NCBI GenBank assembly: GCA_039815685.1 | Contig: JBCBYV010000010.1 | Location: 75,093 to 139,092 of the forward strand | Reading direction: 5' to 3' | DNA length: 64,000 nt | From: Thermohalobaculum sp039815685 | Lineage (GTDB): Bacteria > Pseudomonadota > Alphaproteobacteria > Rhodobacterales > Rhodobacteraceae | In this document: positions 35,296-45,566 of the stretch, piece by piece | How positions within the stretch are numbered: position 1 is the first letter of the stretch | Layout: each line of letters opens with the position of its first letter | Program-made: the position numbers and the translations under genes | Notes under the pieces: generated by a model | Databases searched by the model: none | Told to the model about the DNA's origin: nothing | Seen by the model: only the letters and a program-made list of their open reading frames with translations

Positions 35296-36171
35296 TCAGG
35301 CCGCTTCGTCCGGCCAGGTGATGGCGCGGCGGTAGAGATGCCACGTCGCGTGGCCGAGGAGCGGCATGACGAAGACGAGCCCCACGAAGGCCGGCAGCGA
35401 GCCGAGCGCCAGGAGGGCCGCCACCACGAAGCCCCAGCCGAGCATGATGCCTGTGTTGCGCCGGAAGACGCCGAACGAGGCGGTGACGGCGGTCCGGATG
35501 CCCACATCGCGATGCATCAGCATCGGGAACGAGAAGGCCGCCCCTGCAAGCGCGCCGAGCGCGAAGAAAAAGCCGATGCCGAAGCCCGTACCGATCATGA
35601 CCCAGCCGGCGGGCGTGGCGAGCGCATCCTCGAAGAATGCGGCGACCGAGAGCGGCTGCTCCGGCCCGAGGGTGAAATCGTAGATCACCTGGCTCACCAA
35701 GAGCCAGACGACGAAGAGACCGATGAGACCGAGGCCGAGCAGGAAGACGGCGCCGGATTGCGGGGCCGCGAGGACGCGGAGGGCGGCGCCCCAGCGGGCG
35801 GGCTCTCCGGCGGCGCGGCGCCGGCTGAGCTCGTAGACCGCGACGGCGAAGAAGGGCCCGAGCAGCGCGAAACCCGCCGCGAGCGGAAAGACCAGCGGCA
35901 GGCGCGAGAGGTCATAGGCCAGGATCGAGACGACGAGGCCGACGATCGGCCAGGTGAGGCAGAGGGCGACGACATCGCTGCGGAGCGCGCTCAGATCGTC
36001 CCAGCCTGCGCTGAGCGCGCGGCCGATATCGCCCTTGCTCAGCCGTCGGATCTCGGGCGCTGCCGTATCGCCCGCCTGGCCGCGGGCGGCGCGCATGACG
36101 CCACCGAGCCAGCCGGTTGCCTGCGCCACCTGTTGGCCTGTGAATTCGATGGGGTTCTTGATGGTTGCCAT
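35296..36171 (-). CDS. DUF2189 integral membrane protein
   Basis: 291 residues from the ATG at 36171. An N-terminal cytoplasmic segment includes PEIRRLSKGDIGRALSAGWDDL, the opening typical of DUF2189 proteins, followed by six or so hydrophobic helices (for example LTWPIVGLVVSILAYDLSRL and LLGLGLIGLFVVWLLVSQVI) and a final PLLGHATWHLYRRAI motif, also family-typical. Function unknown; family members are inner-membrane proteins widespread in alphaproteobacteria, some annotated as putative oxidase-associated. It is 48 bases upstream of trmB on the same strand. Confidence 0.85.
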   Translation of the reverse strand: MATIKNPIEFTGQQVAQATGWLGGVMRAARGQAGDTAAPEIRRLSKGDIGRALSAGWDDLSALRSDVVALCLTWPIVGLVVSILAYDLSRLPLVFPLAAGFALLGPFFAVAVYELSRRRAAGEPARWGAALRVLAAPQSGAVFLLGLGLIGLFVVWLLVSQVIYDFTLGPEQPLSVAAFFEDALATPAGWVMIGTGFGIGFFFALGALAGAAFSFPMLMHRDVGIRTAVTASFGVFRRNTGIMLGWGFVVAALLALGSLPAFVGLVFVMPLLGHATWHLYRRAITWPDEAA

Positions 36172-36392
36172 GGTCGTGCTTCCCCTTCCATTGGTGGGAT
36201 CAGCCGATTGGACGCGCATGATACCATTTCGGCGGCTCGGACGCCATTTCGTGCCGGGTTGGGGGCCATCGGTGCGTGGCCGTGCCTGCGGTTGGGGCCG
36301 ATGCATTGACCGAACTCAAGGTATCGAGGTCGCGTTTTCGTACCTTTTCCGGGCGGGATCGCTCTGGGTGGGATCGCGCGCCGGAGGCGGTC

Positions 36393-36641
36393 ATGACGAT
36401 GCATAACTCCTTGATATCCTTGGCATGGACCGGTGGGCCAAAGCGCCCGCCTGGGAGCCTGCCCGAGCTTCTGTTTCGCGATCAGTGCCAGCTTTGCAGT
36501 GACTGTGCGGCCGTCTGTCCGCAGGGGATCATCCTGCTGGGCTCGGACGGATTTCCCGAACTGGCCGTCGGGAGCCGGGGCTGTACGGGCTGCGGGCTCT
36601 GCGCAGAGATCTGCACGCCTCAGGCCATCCTGCCGATGTGA
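36393..36641 (+). CDS. Short NapF-like double [4Fe-4S] ferredoxin
   Basis: 82 residues from the ATG at 36393. Two complete cluster motifs are present: C32-C35-C38-C42P and C64-C67-C70-C74TP, each CxxCxxCxxxC. The sequence RPPGSLPELLFRDQCQLCSDC and the linking GFPELAVGSRGCTGCG match the N-terminal half of NapF, the ~160-residue ferredoxin of periplasmic nitrate reductase loci. The second half is absent, and no nap genes are nearby, so this is either a relic of a nap locus or an independent small electron carrier. No signal peptide. Confidence 0.72.
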   Translation: MTMHNSLISLAWTGGPKRPPGSLPELLFRDQCQLCSDCAAVCPQGIILLGSDGFPELAVGSRGCTGCGLCAEICTPQAILPM

Positions 36642-37061
36642 TGACTTGCGGCGGGCCTGGCGGGGTTACCGGTCTGGCGCTGCGTCATCCCGCTCGCGTT
36701 GTCTGATCGGGCGGTGGGAGCGATGCGGGGGGTGCGCCTCCACAGCGCGGGCGCTTGCGGGTGATGACGATCCATCGGATCGGTGCACCACTGTCGTCAT
36801 CGCGGGGCCTGAGCCGGCGACCAGCGGTGCCGGGCACCGGGTTCCGGTGTTGGATCCCCCTGTCGGGCCCGGGGGGATGACAGGATCCTTCGGTTGGTTC
36901 TGTCAGCCCGGCCGCTGTCCCGGTGGAGCGACACCGACGTTTGGAAGCCGGACTGGCCGTACGCCGGTTCGACTGGAGGGTCCAGAGAAGGCTGCAGTCT
37001 CAGTGCTGTAGATTGCCGGGGCGGGCCGGTAGTGACGGACCCGTCCGATCCGGCCTCATCG
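36642..37061. other. Intergenic region with repeat doublet D5
   Basis: 420 bases between the convergent ferredoxin and metK genes. Apart from the repeat at 36796-36882 nothing was recognised. Confidence 0.5.
36796..36882. repeat. REPIN-like doublet (D5)
   Basis: Left unit GTCATCGCGGGGCCTGAGCC (36796 on) and right unit GGATCCCCCTGTCGGGCCCG (36852 on), ending in GGATGACA, are decayed inverted copies of the palindrome family in the same orientation as D1. Confidence 0.6.
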
Positions 37062-38252
<1,191 letters not shown>

Positions 38253-38345
38253 CGCCTGCCCTCTGTCGCTTACCCGTGAGCCCCTCGCGCTCGCCCGGCG
38301 CGGAGTGGCACGCTTTCGCCGGCCCGGTCAAGCAACCGCTCCCCC
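38253..38345 (-). promoter_or_regulatory. metK 5' leader, possibly structured
   Basis: Reading toward metK, CTTGACC (about 38331-38325) could be a -35 element, and CCGGCG / CGCCGG arms about 38321-38294 plus GAGC / GCTC arms nearer the start can fold. Rhodobacterales metK genes often carry a SAM/SAH riboswitch, but the characteristic conserved segments of that RNA were not found here, so no riboswitch is called. Confidence 0.3.
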
Positions 38346-38505
38346 CCGCGAAACGCCGTCAGGCGCATGCGATCGTGGGCGGCAACCACTTCGCAACCAT
38401 GTCCGGTAGGCAAAGTTTAGTTTCATCCCGTTAGCACAAGGTTCTCGGATGCGGCGCCGGCAACGGGCTGCCTGGTGATCGCTTTGGCGAGGAGACGCGA
38501 CAGCC

Positions 38506-40986
38506 ATGAACCCGGTGCTGCGCTTTCTGAAGCGGCGCTTCATCGTCACGATGCTGGTGATCCTGCTTCCGATCACGGCAGGTGTCGGTGGCAGCATCGT
38601 CATGGATCACTACTGGCACTCGCAGCAGCAATACGCGCTTGCGCTCAGCAAGCTCGGACGCTCGATCAGCGATCTCGCGCTCAATGTCGGTGTTTTTCGA
38701 TCTACTGACGGCTCGCGGGAGCAGCGCGAACGGCTCGTGAAGGCCTTCGCGGGGACGCTCGAGATCTACAATGCTTTAAGCGACGCGCATCTTCGCCACG
38801 ATGCGAGGCGTCGGGTGACGACGCTCGAGCTTGCGGAGCAACTGCGCCGGATCGAGGCCAGTCTGGGTGTCGCGACCCGAATGATGATCAGCGAGACAGA
38901 TGTTCACGCGATCGAAAAGTCGGCCGATCTCAGGAAGTTCTGGTCAGAACCACCGCCGCCGTCGGCGGACGGCACCATCCAGATTTCGCTCGAGGCGCTG
39001 ATTGGCGAGCTCATGCTGGACCTCGCGCCCATCGCCGAAGCGGAGGGGCCGCTCGCGTCATCGGACGGGGTGTGGCTCGACCGTTTCCAGCGCACCTGGG
39101 ATCAGGGCGAGATGGAGCGGCTGAACGAGCTGACCATGTTCGCGGAGGCGCAGGCCTACGATATCGCCCATTTCACGCCCTTCATGAAGCTTTCTATCCT
39201 GGCGGCCGCGCTTGGCGGGGTGATCGCGGCCTATGTCATCGTGGCGCGGCCAGCGGCGCGCCACATCGCCGAAGCGCAGGCCCGGCTCGAGAGTGAAGCG
39301 GGACGCGCGCAGGCGGCGGAGCGGGCGAAGTCGGAGTTCCTGGCCAATATGAGCCATGAGATCCGGACCCCGATGAACGGCATCATCGGGATGTCGGAGC
39401 TTCTCTCGGGCACGAAGCTCGACAGCCGGCAGGCGATGTTCGCCGATATCATCGACGGCTCGGCGCGCACGCTTCTCGGCATCATCAACGATATCCTGGA
39501 CTTCACGAAGATCGACGCGGGACAGCTCAAGATCTCGCCTGCCCCTTTCAAGCTCACCTCGCTGGTGAACGAAGCCGCGCAGCTTCTGGCGAAGGCCGCC
39601 AATGACAAGGATCTCGAATTGCTCGTCCGGGTTCAGCCCGGCCTGCCGCGCATGGTGGTGGGGGACTTCGTGCGGCTCAGGCAGGTCGTCATCAACCTTC
39701 TGGCCAATGCCGTGAAGTTCACGCAGCACGGCGAGGTCATGATCGACGTCACCGGCCGGTTCGAGGAGCTGCGGCGCCCGGAGGATACGCCGCGCCTGCA
39801 GCTTGCGATCGAAGTCAGCGACACCGGCATCGGCATCGCGCCGGGAAAGCTCGCCGAGGTCTTCGAGAAGTTCAGCCAGGTCGATGGCTCCTCGACGCGC
39901 AGCCATGAGGGCACGGGCCTCGGCCTTGCGATCTCGAAGGGCCTGATCGAGCTCATGGGCGGGCAGATCAGTGCGAAGTCGGAGCTGGGGCGCGGGTCGA
40001 GCTTCCGGATCGAGCTGCCGCTGCGCGTGCGGGTGGGCGAGGAGGAACGCGCGAAGGCGCTCTCGCCTGTCGATCTTCAGGGATTGCGCGTGCTGGTGAT
40101 CGACGACAACGAGACGAACCGCGTGATCCTCGCAGAACAGCTGTCGTCCTGGCGCATGCGCGAGCGTAGCGCACCGTCGGGCCGCGAGGGGTTGCGCAAG
40201 CTCTGGAGCGCGGCCGACCGGGGCGAGCCCTTCGATCTGCTGCTCCTCGACCATCAGATGCCGGGGATGAGCGGGTCGGACGTGCTCGCCGAGCTTCGCG
40301 ATGCGCCGGAGGGAGCGGATCTGCCGGTGATCATCCTGTCCTCGATGGGGATCGAGGACGACATGCCCGGAACCGCGGCGATGGCCGACAAGGTTCTGAC
40401 CAAGCCTGTGGGCGCATCCGACCTGCTCGATGCCATCGCGACCGTGATGAGCGACCGGGCGGAGGGCGATGTGCGCTGGACCGAGGAAATCGATGCCATG
40501 GAGAACACCGACATGCCGGCGAACAATCCCGAGATCCTGGTGGTCGAGGACAACGCGGTGAACCGCAGCGTCGTCGAGCATATGCTGCTGAGCATCGGGG
40601 TGGGCTGCGTCTTCGCCAACAATGGCGAGGAGGGGGTGGAGGCGTTCTGGGAGCTGAAGCCGAAGCTCGTTCTGATGGATGTCTCGATGCCGGTCATGAA
40701 CGGCTATGACGCGACACGGCGGATCCGGGAGCTGGAGCTGGGTCTCGACACCCCCGCCTGCCGCATTGTCGGGCTGACGGCCCATGCGCTCGAGGGCGAT
40801 CGGGAACGATGCCTCGCCTCGGGCATGGACGACTATCTCTCGAAGCCCGTCTCGCTTGAGCAGCTGCGGTCCGTGATCGACGGCGTCGAGATTACCAGAG
40901 CCGAGGTCGAGCCTGTCGAGCCCGAGGATGCCGCCGACAAGGCTGCGGCGAAGGAGGGCGGCAAAGGGTCAAGCGAGGCGGCGTGA
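38506..40986 (+). CDS. Hybrid sensor histidine kinase with two receiver domains
   Basis: 826 residues, GAGGAG upstream. Order: membrane helix (about 12-35), periplasmic sensor region (35-225) of unknown ligand, second helix (about 226-246), short coiled linker, HisKA with phospho-accepting H284 in NMSHEIRTPMNG, HATPase (NLLANAVKFT, DTGIGIAPGKL, GTGLGLAISKGL), receiver 1 with D582 (LLLDHQMPG) and receiver 2 with D725 (VLMDVSMPVMNG). No HPt domain is attached, so a separate phosphotransfer protein is needed for multi-step relay. No response regulator adjoins it; the signal and output are unknown. Domain order is like BarA/TorS-type hybrids. Confidence 0.93.
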   Translation: MNPVLRFLKRRFIVTMLVILLPITAGVGGSIVMDHYWHSQQQYALALSKLGRSISDLALNVGVFRSTDGSREQRERLVKAFAGTLEIYNALSDAHLRHDARRRVTTLELAEQLRRIEASLGVATRMMISETDVHAIEKSADLRKFWSEPPPPSADGTIQISLEALIGELMLDLAPIAEAEGPLASSDGVWLDRFQRTWDQGEMERLNELTMFAEAQAYDIAHFTPFMKLSILAAALGGVIAAYVIVARPAARHIAEAQARLESEAGRAQAAERAKSEFLANMSHEIRTPMNGIIGMSELLSGTKLDSRQAMFADIIDGSARTLLGIINDILDFTKIDAGQLKISPAPFKLTSLVNEAAQLLAKAANDKDLELLVRVQPGLPRMVVGDFVRLRQVVINLLANAVKFTQHGEVMIDVTGRFEELRRPEDTPRLQLAIEVSDTGIGIAPGKLAEVFEKFSQVDGSSTRSHEGTGLGLAISKGLIELMGGQISAKSELGRGSSFRIELPLRVRVGEEERAKALSPVDLQGLRVLVIDDNETNRVILAEQLSSWRMRERSAPSGREGLRKLWSAADRGEPFDLLLLDHQMPGMSGSDVLAELRDAPEGADLPVIILSSMGIEDDMPGTAAMADKVLTKPVGASDLLDAIATVMSDRAEGDVRWTEEIDAMENTDMPANNPEILVVEDNAVNRSVVEHMLLSIGVGCVFANNGEEGVEAFWELKPKLVLMDVSMPVMNGYDATRRIRELELGLDTPACRIVGLTAHALEGDRERCLASGMDDYLSKPVSLEQLRSVIDGVEITRAEVEPVEPEDAADKAAAKEGGKGSSEAA

Positions 40987-41116
40987 TGGCGTTGGAACGC
41001 CTACGCTGACTGCGGGTCCGAACGATCAGGAGGGCCGGGAGCGTCTCGGCGCGGTTGCCGCTGCATCTCGATCAGATTGGTGAGACGGCGTCTCGCGCTC
41101 ACTCTCACTCTAGCGC

Positions 41117-41539
41117 TCAGCCGAGGCGGCTGGCGCCCGTATCCGCGCTGCCCTCGCTATCGGCGATGGTGCGGACGAGTTCGAGGAGCCGCGAGCGTGT
41201 ATGCGGATTGTCGATCCGACAGAAGGCGCGGCTCAGGCTGTACCCTTCGGAGGTGGCGAGGAAGCGGCGGATGATGCCGTCGTCCTCCGTCGACTGCCCC
41301 GTGTCCTGGGAGCGCTGCAAACCTTCGTAAAAGAAGCTCACCTCGACATTCAGGATCTCGGCGATGTGGAAGAGACGCCCCGCGCCGATGCGGTTGAGAC
41401 CCTTCTCGTATTTTTGGACCTGCTGAAAGGTGAGGCCGAGCGAATGGCCGAGCTGCTCCTGGCTCATGCCGAGCCCCTGGCGGCGGAGCCTCAGCCGCGC
41501 GCCGATATAGGCATCAATGTCGTCCGGTGCCTTGGACAT
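41117..41539 (-). CDS. XRE-family DNA-binding regulator
   Basis: 140 residues. N-terminal Cro/cI-type helix-turn-helix (about residues 10-68): RLRLRRQGLGMSQEQLGHSL, TFQQVQKYEKGLNRIGAGRL and HIAEILNVEVSFFYEGL. The C-terminal half includes a RRFLATSEGYSLSRAF segment of unknown role. This small regulator between lnt and metK is a recurring feature of Rhodobacterales genomes; its targets are not evident. It shares orientation with lnt upstream (127-base gap). Confidence 0.88.
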   Translation of the reverse strand: MSKAPDDIDAYIGARLRLRRQGLGMSQEQLGHSLGLTFQQVQKYEKGLNRIGAGRLFHIAEILNVEVSFFYEGLQRSQDTGQSTEDDGIIRRFLATSEGYSLSRAFCRIDNPHTRSRLLELVRTIADSEGSADTGASRLG

Positions 41540-41666
41540 GCCCCGAATTCCCCCCCTCTGGCAGCGCTCCCGGCCCCGAAGGCCGCTATCGTCGCGCCGC
41601 CCCGGCCGCAGCTTTCCGCGCTGCCATCTTCACAACCACACTAAGAGCGTCCGGAAACGCAGACGC

Positions 41667-43316
41667 TCACCCCCTTGGTGATCGGGTTAGCACTATGCGC
41701 AAGAAACAGGCGGAAAAAAGGAGAAAAGCCGCGATCAGGGCCGGACCGTCCCCGATACGCGCATAAAGGGTGGGGGGGAGCGCCTCGGGCAGGTGCGCAT
41801 CCACATGGCCGTGCTGGCCCAGAGGCAGGGACGCAATGATGCGTCCATGCGCATCGATCACGGCGGAGATGCCGGTATTTGCGGCGCGGACGAGCGGCAA
41901 GCCCTGCTCGATGGCGCGGAGCCGCGCCTGGGCGAGATGTTGCTGCGGGCCGCCGAGCGTGCCGAACCACGCGTCGTTGGTGATCTGGAGGAGCCAGCCC
42001 GGACGCGGGGCACCGTCCGCCACGCTTGGCGGCATGATCTCGTGCGGGAAGATCGCCTCGTAGCAGATGAGCGGCACGAAACCGGGAAGGCCGGGGATGG
42101 GCGAGAGCACGCGCTGCCCCGGGCCGGGCACGAACCGGCCCCGCTGCGCCAGCTGCTCGACCCCGAGCGCGCTGAAGAGGCTCTGGAAAGGGACGTATTC
42201 GCCGAAGGGGACGAGGTGGTGCTTGTCGTAGCGCGCGATGACATCGCCCGAAGCATCGAGCGTGAAGAGGCTGTTGGCAAAGCCGCCGCCCTCCCCCTCG
42301 CCCCGTCGGCGGAGAGCGCCGAGGACGAGCGGCGCGCCTCCCGTTGCGGCCGCCATCTGGCTACGGGCGATCGGGCTCTCCTCCAGAAGGAAGGCGACGG
42401 CGGTCTCGGGCCAGATTACGATATCCGGGGCGCCGAGTGCGCCGTCTGCCGGTGCCGCGCTGCCCTCGAGGAGGCGGCGGTAGAAGGTCGGCGCGTGTTC
42501 GGGATGCCATTTGAGATGCTGTGGTGCGTTTGGTTGCACGAGGCGCAGCACGGGTCCGGGAGGTGTCGCTGAGAGCGCGTCGTCGCGGTCAAGGCGCGCG
42601 AGGCCGAGGATCCAGAGACCGGCAAAGGCGGCGAGGCCGAGGGTGGCGAACGTTGCGCGTGGGCGGCCCCGCAGGGTCAGGACGGCGAGGAGAGGCAGGC
42701 CGGTCGCGAGCAGTGTCAGCAGACCGAGGGCGTGGGGGCCGGTGAAGGCTGCGAGCTGTGCGAGGCCCGTATCGATCCAGACATAGCCGGGCAGGGCCCA
42801 GGGAAATCCGGTGAGGACATGGCTGCGCGCGAATTCTGTGAGGGTGAGCGCCTCCGCGAATGCCACCAGCGTGAGCGGGCCCCCACCGGGCGCTGCCCAG
42901 CGCGCCGCGAGGCCGGCCGTTCCCCAGAAGAGGGCGAGGAAGGCGGGCAGGCCCGCGAGCGCGAAGGGCATCATCCAGGCAAAGCTGGCCGCATCGACGA
43001 GGAAGGCGTGGCCGATCCAGTGAAGCGAGACCAGAAGATAGCCGAAACCGAAGGCCCAACCGGCGACGAAGGCGCTGCGAAGAGAAGGGGCGATGCCGAG
43101 GAGGATCACCAGCACCGGCAAGGCGAGAAAGGCCGTCCATGGCAGCCCGATCGGGGCGTGGCCGGCTGCGAACAGAATGCCGGCTCCGGCAGCCGCCGCG
43201 AGCCGCCGCCAGCCGGTGAGCGCTACAAGACAAGCGGCAAATCGGTTCGTGGCCGTTGCCTGGTGCCGCCGATCCTGATCGCGTTCGGCGGCCGCGGCGC
43301 TCCGGGAAGTCGGCAT
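41667..43316 (-). CDS. lnt: Apolipoprotein N-acyltransferase
   Basis: 549 residues. Adds the third acyl chain to lipoproteins at the outer face of the inner membrane. Six to eight N-terminal membrane helices (about 40-240) precede a periplasmic nitrilase-like domain with the triad E304 (IWPETAV), K365 (RYDKHHLVPFGEY) and C418 (PLICYEAIFP). A WLLQITNDAWFG segment follows, also diagnostic, and a last helix anchors the C-terminus. It lies downstream of corC but is separated by a 553-base repeat-containing gap, longer than usual. Confidence 0.97.
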   Translation of the reverse strand: MPTSRSAAAAERDQDRRHQATATNRFAACLVALTGWRRLAAAAGAGILFAAGHAPIGLPWTAFLALPVLVILLGIAPSLRSAFVAGWAFGFGYLLVSLHWIGHAFLVDAASFAWMMPFALAGLPAFLALFWGTAGLAARWAAPGGGPLTLVAFAEALTLTEFARSHVLTGFPWALPGYVWIDTGLAQLAAFTGPHALGLLTLLATGLPLLAVLTLRGRPRATFATLGLAAFAGLWILGLARLDRDDALSATPPGPVLRLVQPNAPQHLKWHPEHAPTFYRRLLEGSAAPADGALGAPDIVIWPETAVAFLLEESPIARSQMAAATGGAPLVLGALRRRGEGEGGGFANSLFTLDASGDVIARYDKHHLVPFGEYVPFQSLFSALGVEQLAQRGRFVPGPGQRVLSPIPGLPGFVPLICYEAIFPHEIMPPSVADGAPRPGWLLQITNDAWFGTLGGPQQHLAQARLRAIEQGLPLVRAANTGISAVIDAHGRIIASLPLGQHGHVDAHLPEALPPTLYARIGDGPALIAAFLLFSACFLRIVLTRSPRG

Positions 43317-43869
43317 TGGTTTCTCCGTCCGCTCGAGCCGCCTTTCACGAGGGTCATGCCAAGCCTGGCGCGTGCGATCCAGTCAAACTCGCGATACTGA
43401 TCGGACATTGCTCCGTTGAGACGGGGCGGGCTGTCGGACGCCCCGACTTCGGTCGCTCCGTGCCCTCAGCGGCCCGCCCACAAGCCGCGCCCGCACATTC
43501 GAGGCTCGCGACCTGCGGCCGGCGTCCGGCTAGTGCTTCGGCCGAGGTGGCAGGGACGGCGCAAGGTATCACTAGGCTTGAACCCGGTGGTCCGGAAGAC
43601 TTTCTATCTCCATACGTCTGCCAATAATCTGGGTTGCCGGATCAAGGCCGGCAATGACAGTGCTACGTGTCTCGGCCGAACCATTAGAGGCGCGCAGCGC
43701 CAACGATGCGCTTGCCACCTACCAGATTGGCTGCGCTGGGGTTCGGGTTGTTCTGTATTTGTTCACACCTCTGCATGTGCGATGAATTGGGAGGGGGCGG
43801 GGCCCGGTCGGGCGGATCGAAGAGGTTGAGTACCGGTGGGTCTAGTCTGCTCCGCTCGTTCGGTGCCCC
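43317..43869. other. Gene-free region between lnt and corC with repeat doublet D6
   Basis: 553 bases. Contains the palindromic doublet at 43574-43654 with its trailing TCTCGGCCGAACCATTAG segment (43671-43688). Short frames here have no support. corC and lnt are usually adjacent, so this DNA looks inserted or expanded. Confidence 0.55.
43574..43654. repeat. REPIN-like doublet (D6)
   Basis: Right unit TTGCCGG-ATCAAGG-CCGGCAA (43634-43654) is a palindrome with a central ATCAAGG; the left partner (about 43574-43595, GGCTTGAACCCGGTGG) is strongly decayed. Orientation matches D1. The downstream flank matches that of D4. Confidence 0.6.
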
Positions 43870-45018
43870 TCACTCTGCGGCGCTACGGGGCGGCTCGGAG
43901 GTTGCGCTGGCGGGGCGCGTGCCGGCGAGGACGAGGCGCATGCGCTTTATGCGCCGTGGGTCTGCATCGACGATCTGGAACTCGTGGCCTTCGGGATGCG
44001 CGATCACCTCCGCCCTTACCGGCACGCGGCCCGTGAGCGTGAAGACGAGCCCGCCGAGCGTGTCGGCGTCTTCCTCCCAGTCCTCCGGCGTGAGGCTGAC
44101 ACCGCTCGCCTCCTCGAACTCCGCAATGCCGGCGCGGGCATTGATCACCCAGACGCCGGACCGTTCCTCGCGCCAGAGCACGCCTTCGTCCTCGTCGTGC
44201 TCGTCCTCGATGTCGCCGACGACCTGCTCGACCAGATCCTCGATGGTGACGAGACCGTCCACGCCGCCGAATTCGTCGATGACGAGCGCCATGTGCACGC
44301 GGGTGCCCTGCATTTTCTTCAGGAGGGCCGCGATGGGCATCGAGGGTGGTACGAAGAGGGCTGCGCGAAGATGCTCCTTCAGCAGGAAGCGCGTCGCGTC
44401 CTGGGCGCAGCCGACGCCAAAGGCGAGGGCGAGATCCTTGAGATGAACGAAGCCGATCGGGTCGTCCAGCGTCTCGCGGTAGACCGGGACGCGGCTGAGC
44501 GACCCTTTCGAGAAGGCAGTCATGACCGTCTCGAGATCGGCGTCTTCCGCGACGGCCACGATGTCCGCCCGCGGCGTCATCACATCCTCGACCCGCAACT
44601 CACCGAGGCGGAGGATGTTGCGCACCATGCCGAGCTCGTCCGCGGTGCTGTGCTGGAAGGCCGGGCCGAGGGCGTCTGCCCCTTCCTCGTTCTCGTCCGC
44701 TCCATTGCCGAGGCCGGAGGCACGGCGCATCCAGCCGAAGAACCATCCGGGTTGATCGTCGTCCGATGCGCGCGCCTCGGCCTCCGCAGCCACATCGCCG
44801 GGAGGCTGCGGTTCCTCGGCGTGCGGGGGCATGGTGTCTGCCGATGCGGCAGGAGCGGTCCCCATCGCGGTTTGCGCGGCCGGCGGGGTCCCAGCCTCTG
44901 GACCGTTCGCCTGCCGCGCGCCGCTAGGCGAGGGCTCCTGGCTCTTGCTCGGGTCACCCGACCCGCTGGGCCCCTCTGACGAGGGGATGGGACTTGAAGC
45001 GCCGTCCATCTTGCTCAA
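43870..45018 (-). CDS. corC: CBS/CorC_HlyC-domain protein
   Basis: 382 residues. A Pro/Ser/Ala-rich, disordered N-terminal extension (about 1-90) precedes two CBS domains (about 140-265; VEDVMTPRADIVAVAED, MALVIDEFGGVDGLVTIEDL) and a CorC_HlyC domain (about 285-365; FEEASGVSLTPEDWEEDADT). No membrane helices, so this is the soluble CorC type linked to magnesium/cobalt homeostasis. Start is a TTG overlapping the ybeY stop by four bases (TTGA), indicating coupling; an ATG nine bases later is the alternative. Part of the conserved phoH-ybeY-corC-lnt order. Confidence 0.92.
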   Translation of the reverse strand: MSKMDGASSPIPSSEGPSGSGDPSKSQEPSPSGARQANGPEAGTPPAAQTAMGTAPAASADTMPPHAEEPQPPGDVAAEAEARASDDDQPGWFFGWMRRASGLGNGADENEEGADALGPAFQHSTADELGMVRNILRLGELRVEDVMTPRADIVAVAEDADLETVMTAFSKGSLSRVPVYRETLDDPIGFVHLKDLALAFGVGCAQDATRFLLKEHLRAALFVPPSMPIAALLKKMQGTRVHMALVIDEFGGVDGLVTIEDLVEQVVGDIEDEHDEDEGVLWREERSGVWVINARAGIAEFEEASGVSLTPEDWEEDADTLGGLVFTLTGRVPVRAEVIAHPEGHEFQIVDADPRRIKRMRLVLAGTRPASATSEPPRSAAE

Positions 45019-45566
45019 TTGCGGGGCTCCCCCGCTACTCCTCCAGCATAGGGATCCGCGATCCCGAGGCGGGCCAACAGGCGCCGCTCCATATCCTCCA
45101 TCAGCGCTGCGTCCGCCTCGGTCTCATGATCGAAGCCGAGAAGATGCAGGCACCCGTGCAAAGTCAGGTGAAGGACGTGATCTTTCAAGGGCAAACCTGC
45201 CGTTTCCGCCTCGTGGCGGCAGGTCTCGAGCGCGATTGCCACGTCGCCGAGGGGGCCCGCAAGCGGCGGGAGGGGCGGGCGCGCCCCGGGGCTGAGCGGT
45301 GCAAGGTCGTGCGCGGGCCAGGAAAGCACGTTCGTGGGGGAAGGTTTGCCGCGGAATTCGGCGTTGAGATCGGCGACCCGCGCATCGTCGCAGGCGAGGA
45401 GTGCGATCTCATGGTCCTCGGGCGAGAGCCCTGCCGCATCGAGGGCTGCCCGCGCCGCCGTCTCCGCCAGGGCGGGAAGGTCGGGAAGGGCCGTGAGCCA
45501 GCCCTCCTCCTCGACCACGAGGTCGATGAGCGTGCCGGAGATTGCAGTGGCCAGCGATGCGCTCAT
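45015..45566 (-). CDS. ybeY: Endoribonuclease YbeY
   Basis: 183 residues. Metal-dependent RNase needed for 16S rRNA 3' maturation and ribosome quality control. The zinc site HGCLHLLGFDHETEADA (three histidines in HxxxHxxxxxH) is intact, and FRGKPSPTNVLSWP is the usual upstream motif. A Pro-rich insertion (LSPGARPPLPPLAGP) is common in alphaproteobacteria. Start and stop overlap both neighbours by four bases, so translation of phoH, ybeY and corC is coupled. Confidence 0.96.
   Translation of the reverse strand: MSASLATAISGTLIDLVVEEEGWLTALPDLPALAETAARAALDAAGLSPEDHEIALLACDDARVADLNAEFRGKPSPTNVLSWPAHDLAPLSPGARPPLPPLAGPLGDVAIALETCRHEAETAGLPLKDHVLHLTLHGCLHLLGFDHETEADAALMEDMERRLLARLGIADPYAGGVAGEPRN

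Noticed and set aside
38253..38345. SAM/SAH riboswitch upstream of metK
   Set aside because: Conserved aptamer segments could not be matched by eye; left as a check.
41097..41113. CGCTCACTCTCACTCTAGCGCT motif before the XRE gene end as a terminator
   Set aside because: The possible stem is short and imperfect.
43416..43829. 137-codon frame in the lnt-corC gap
   Set aside because: It runs through the repeat doublet, so it is not a gene.
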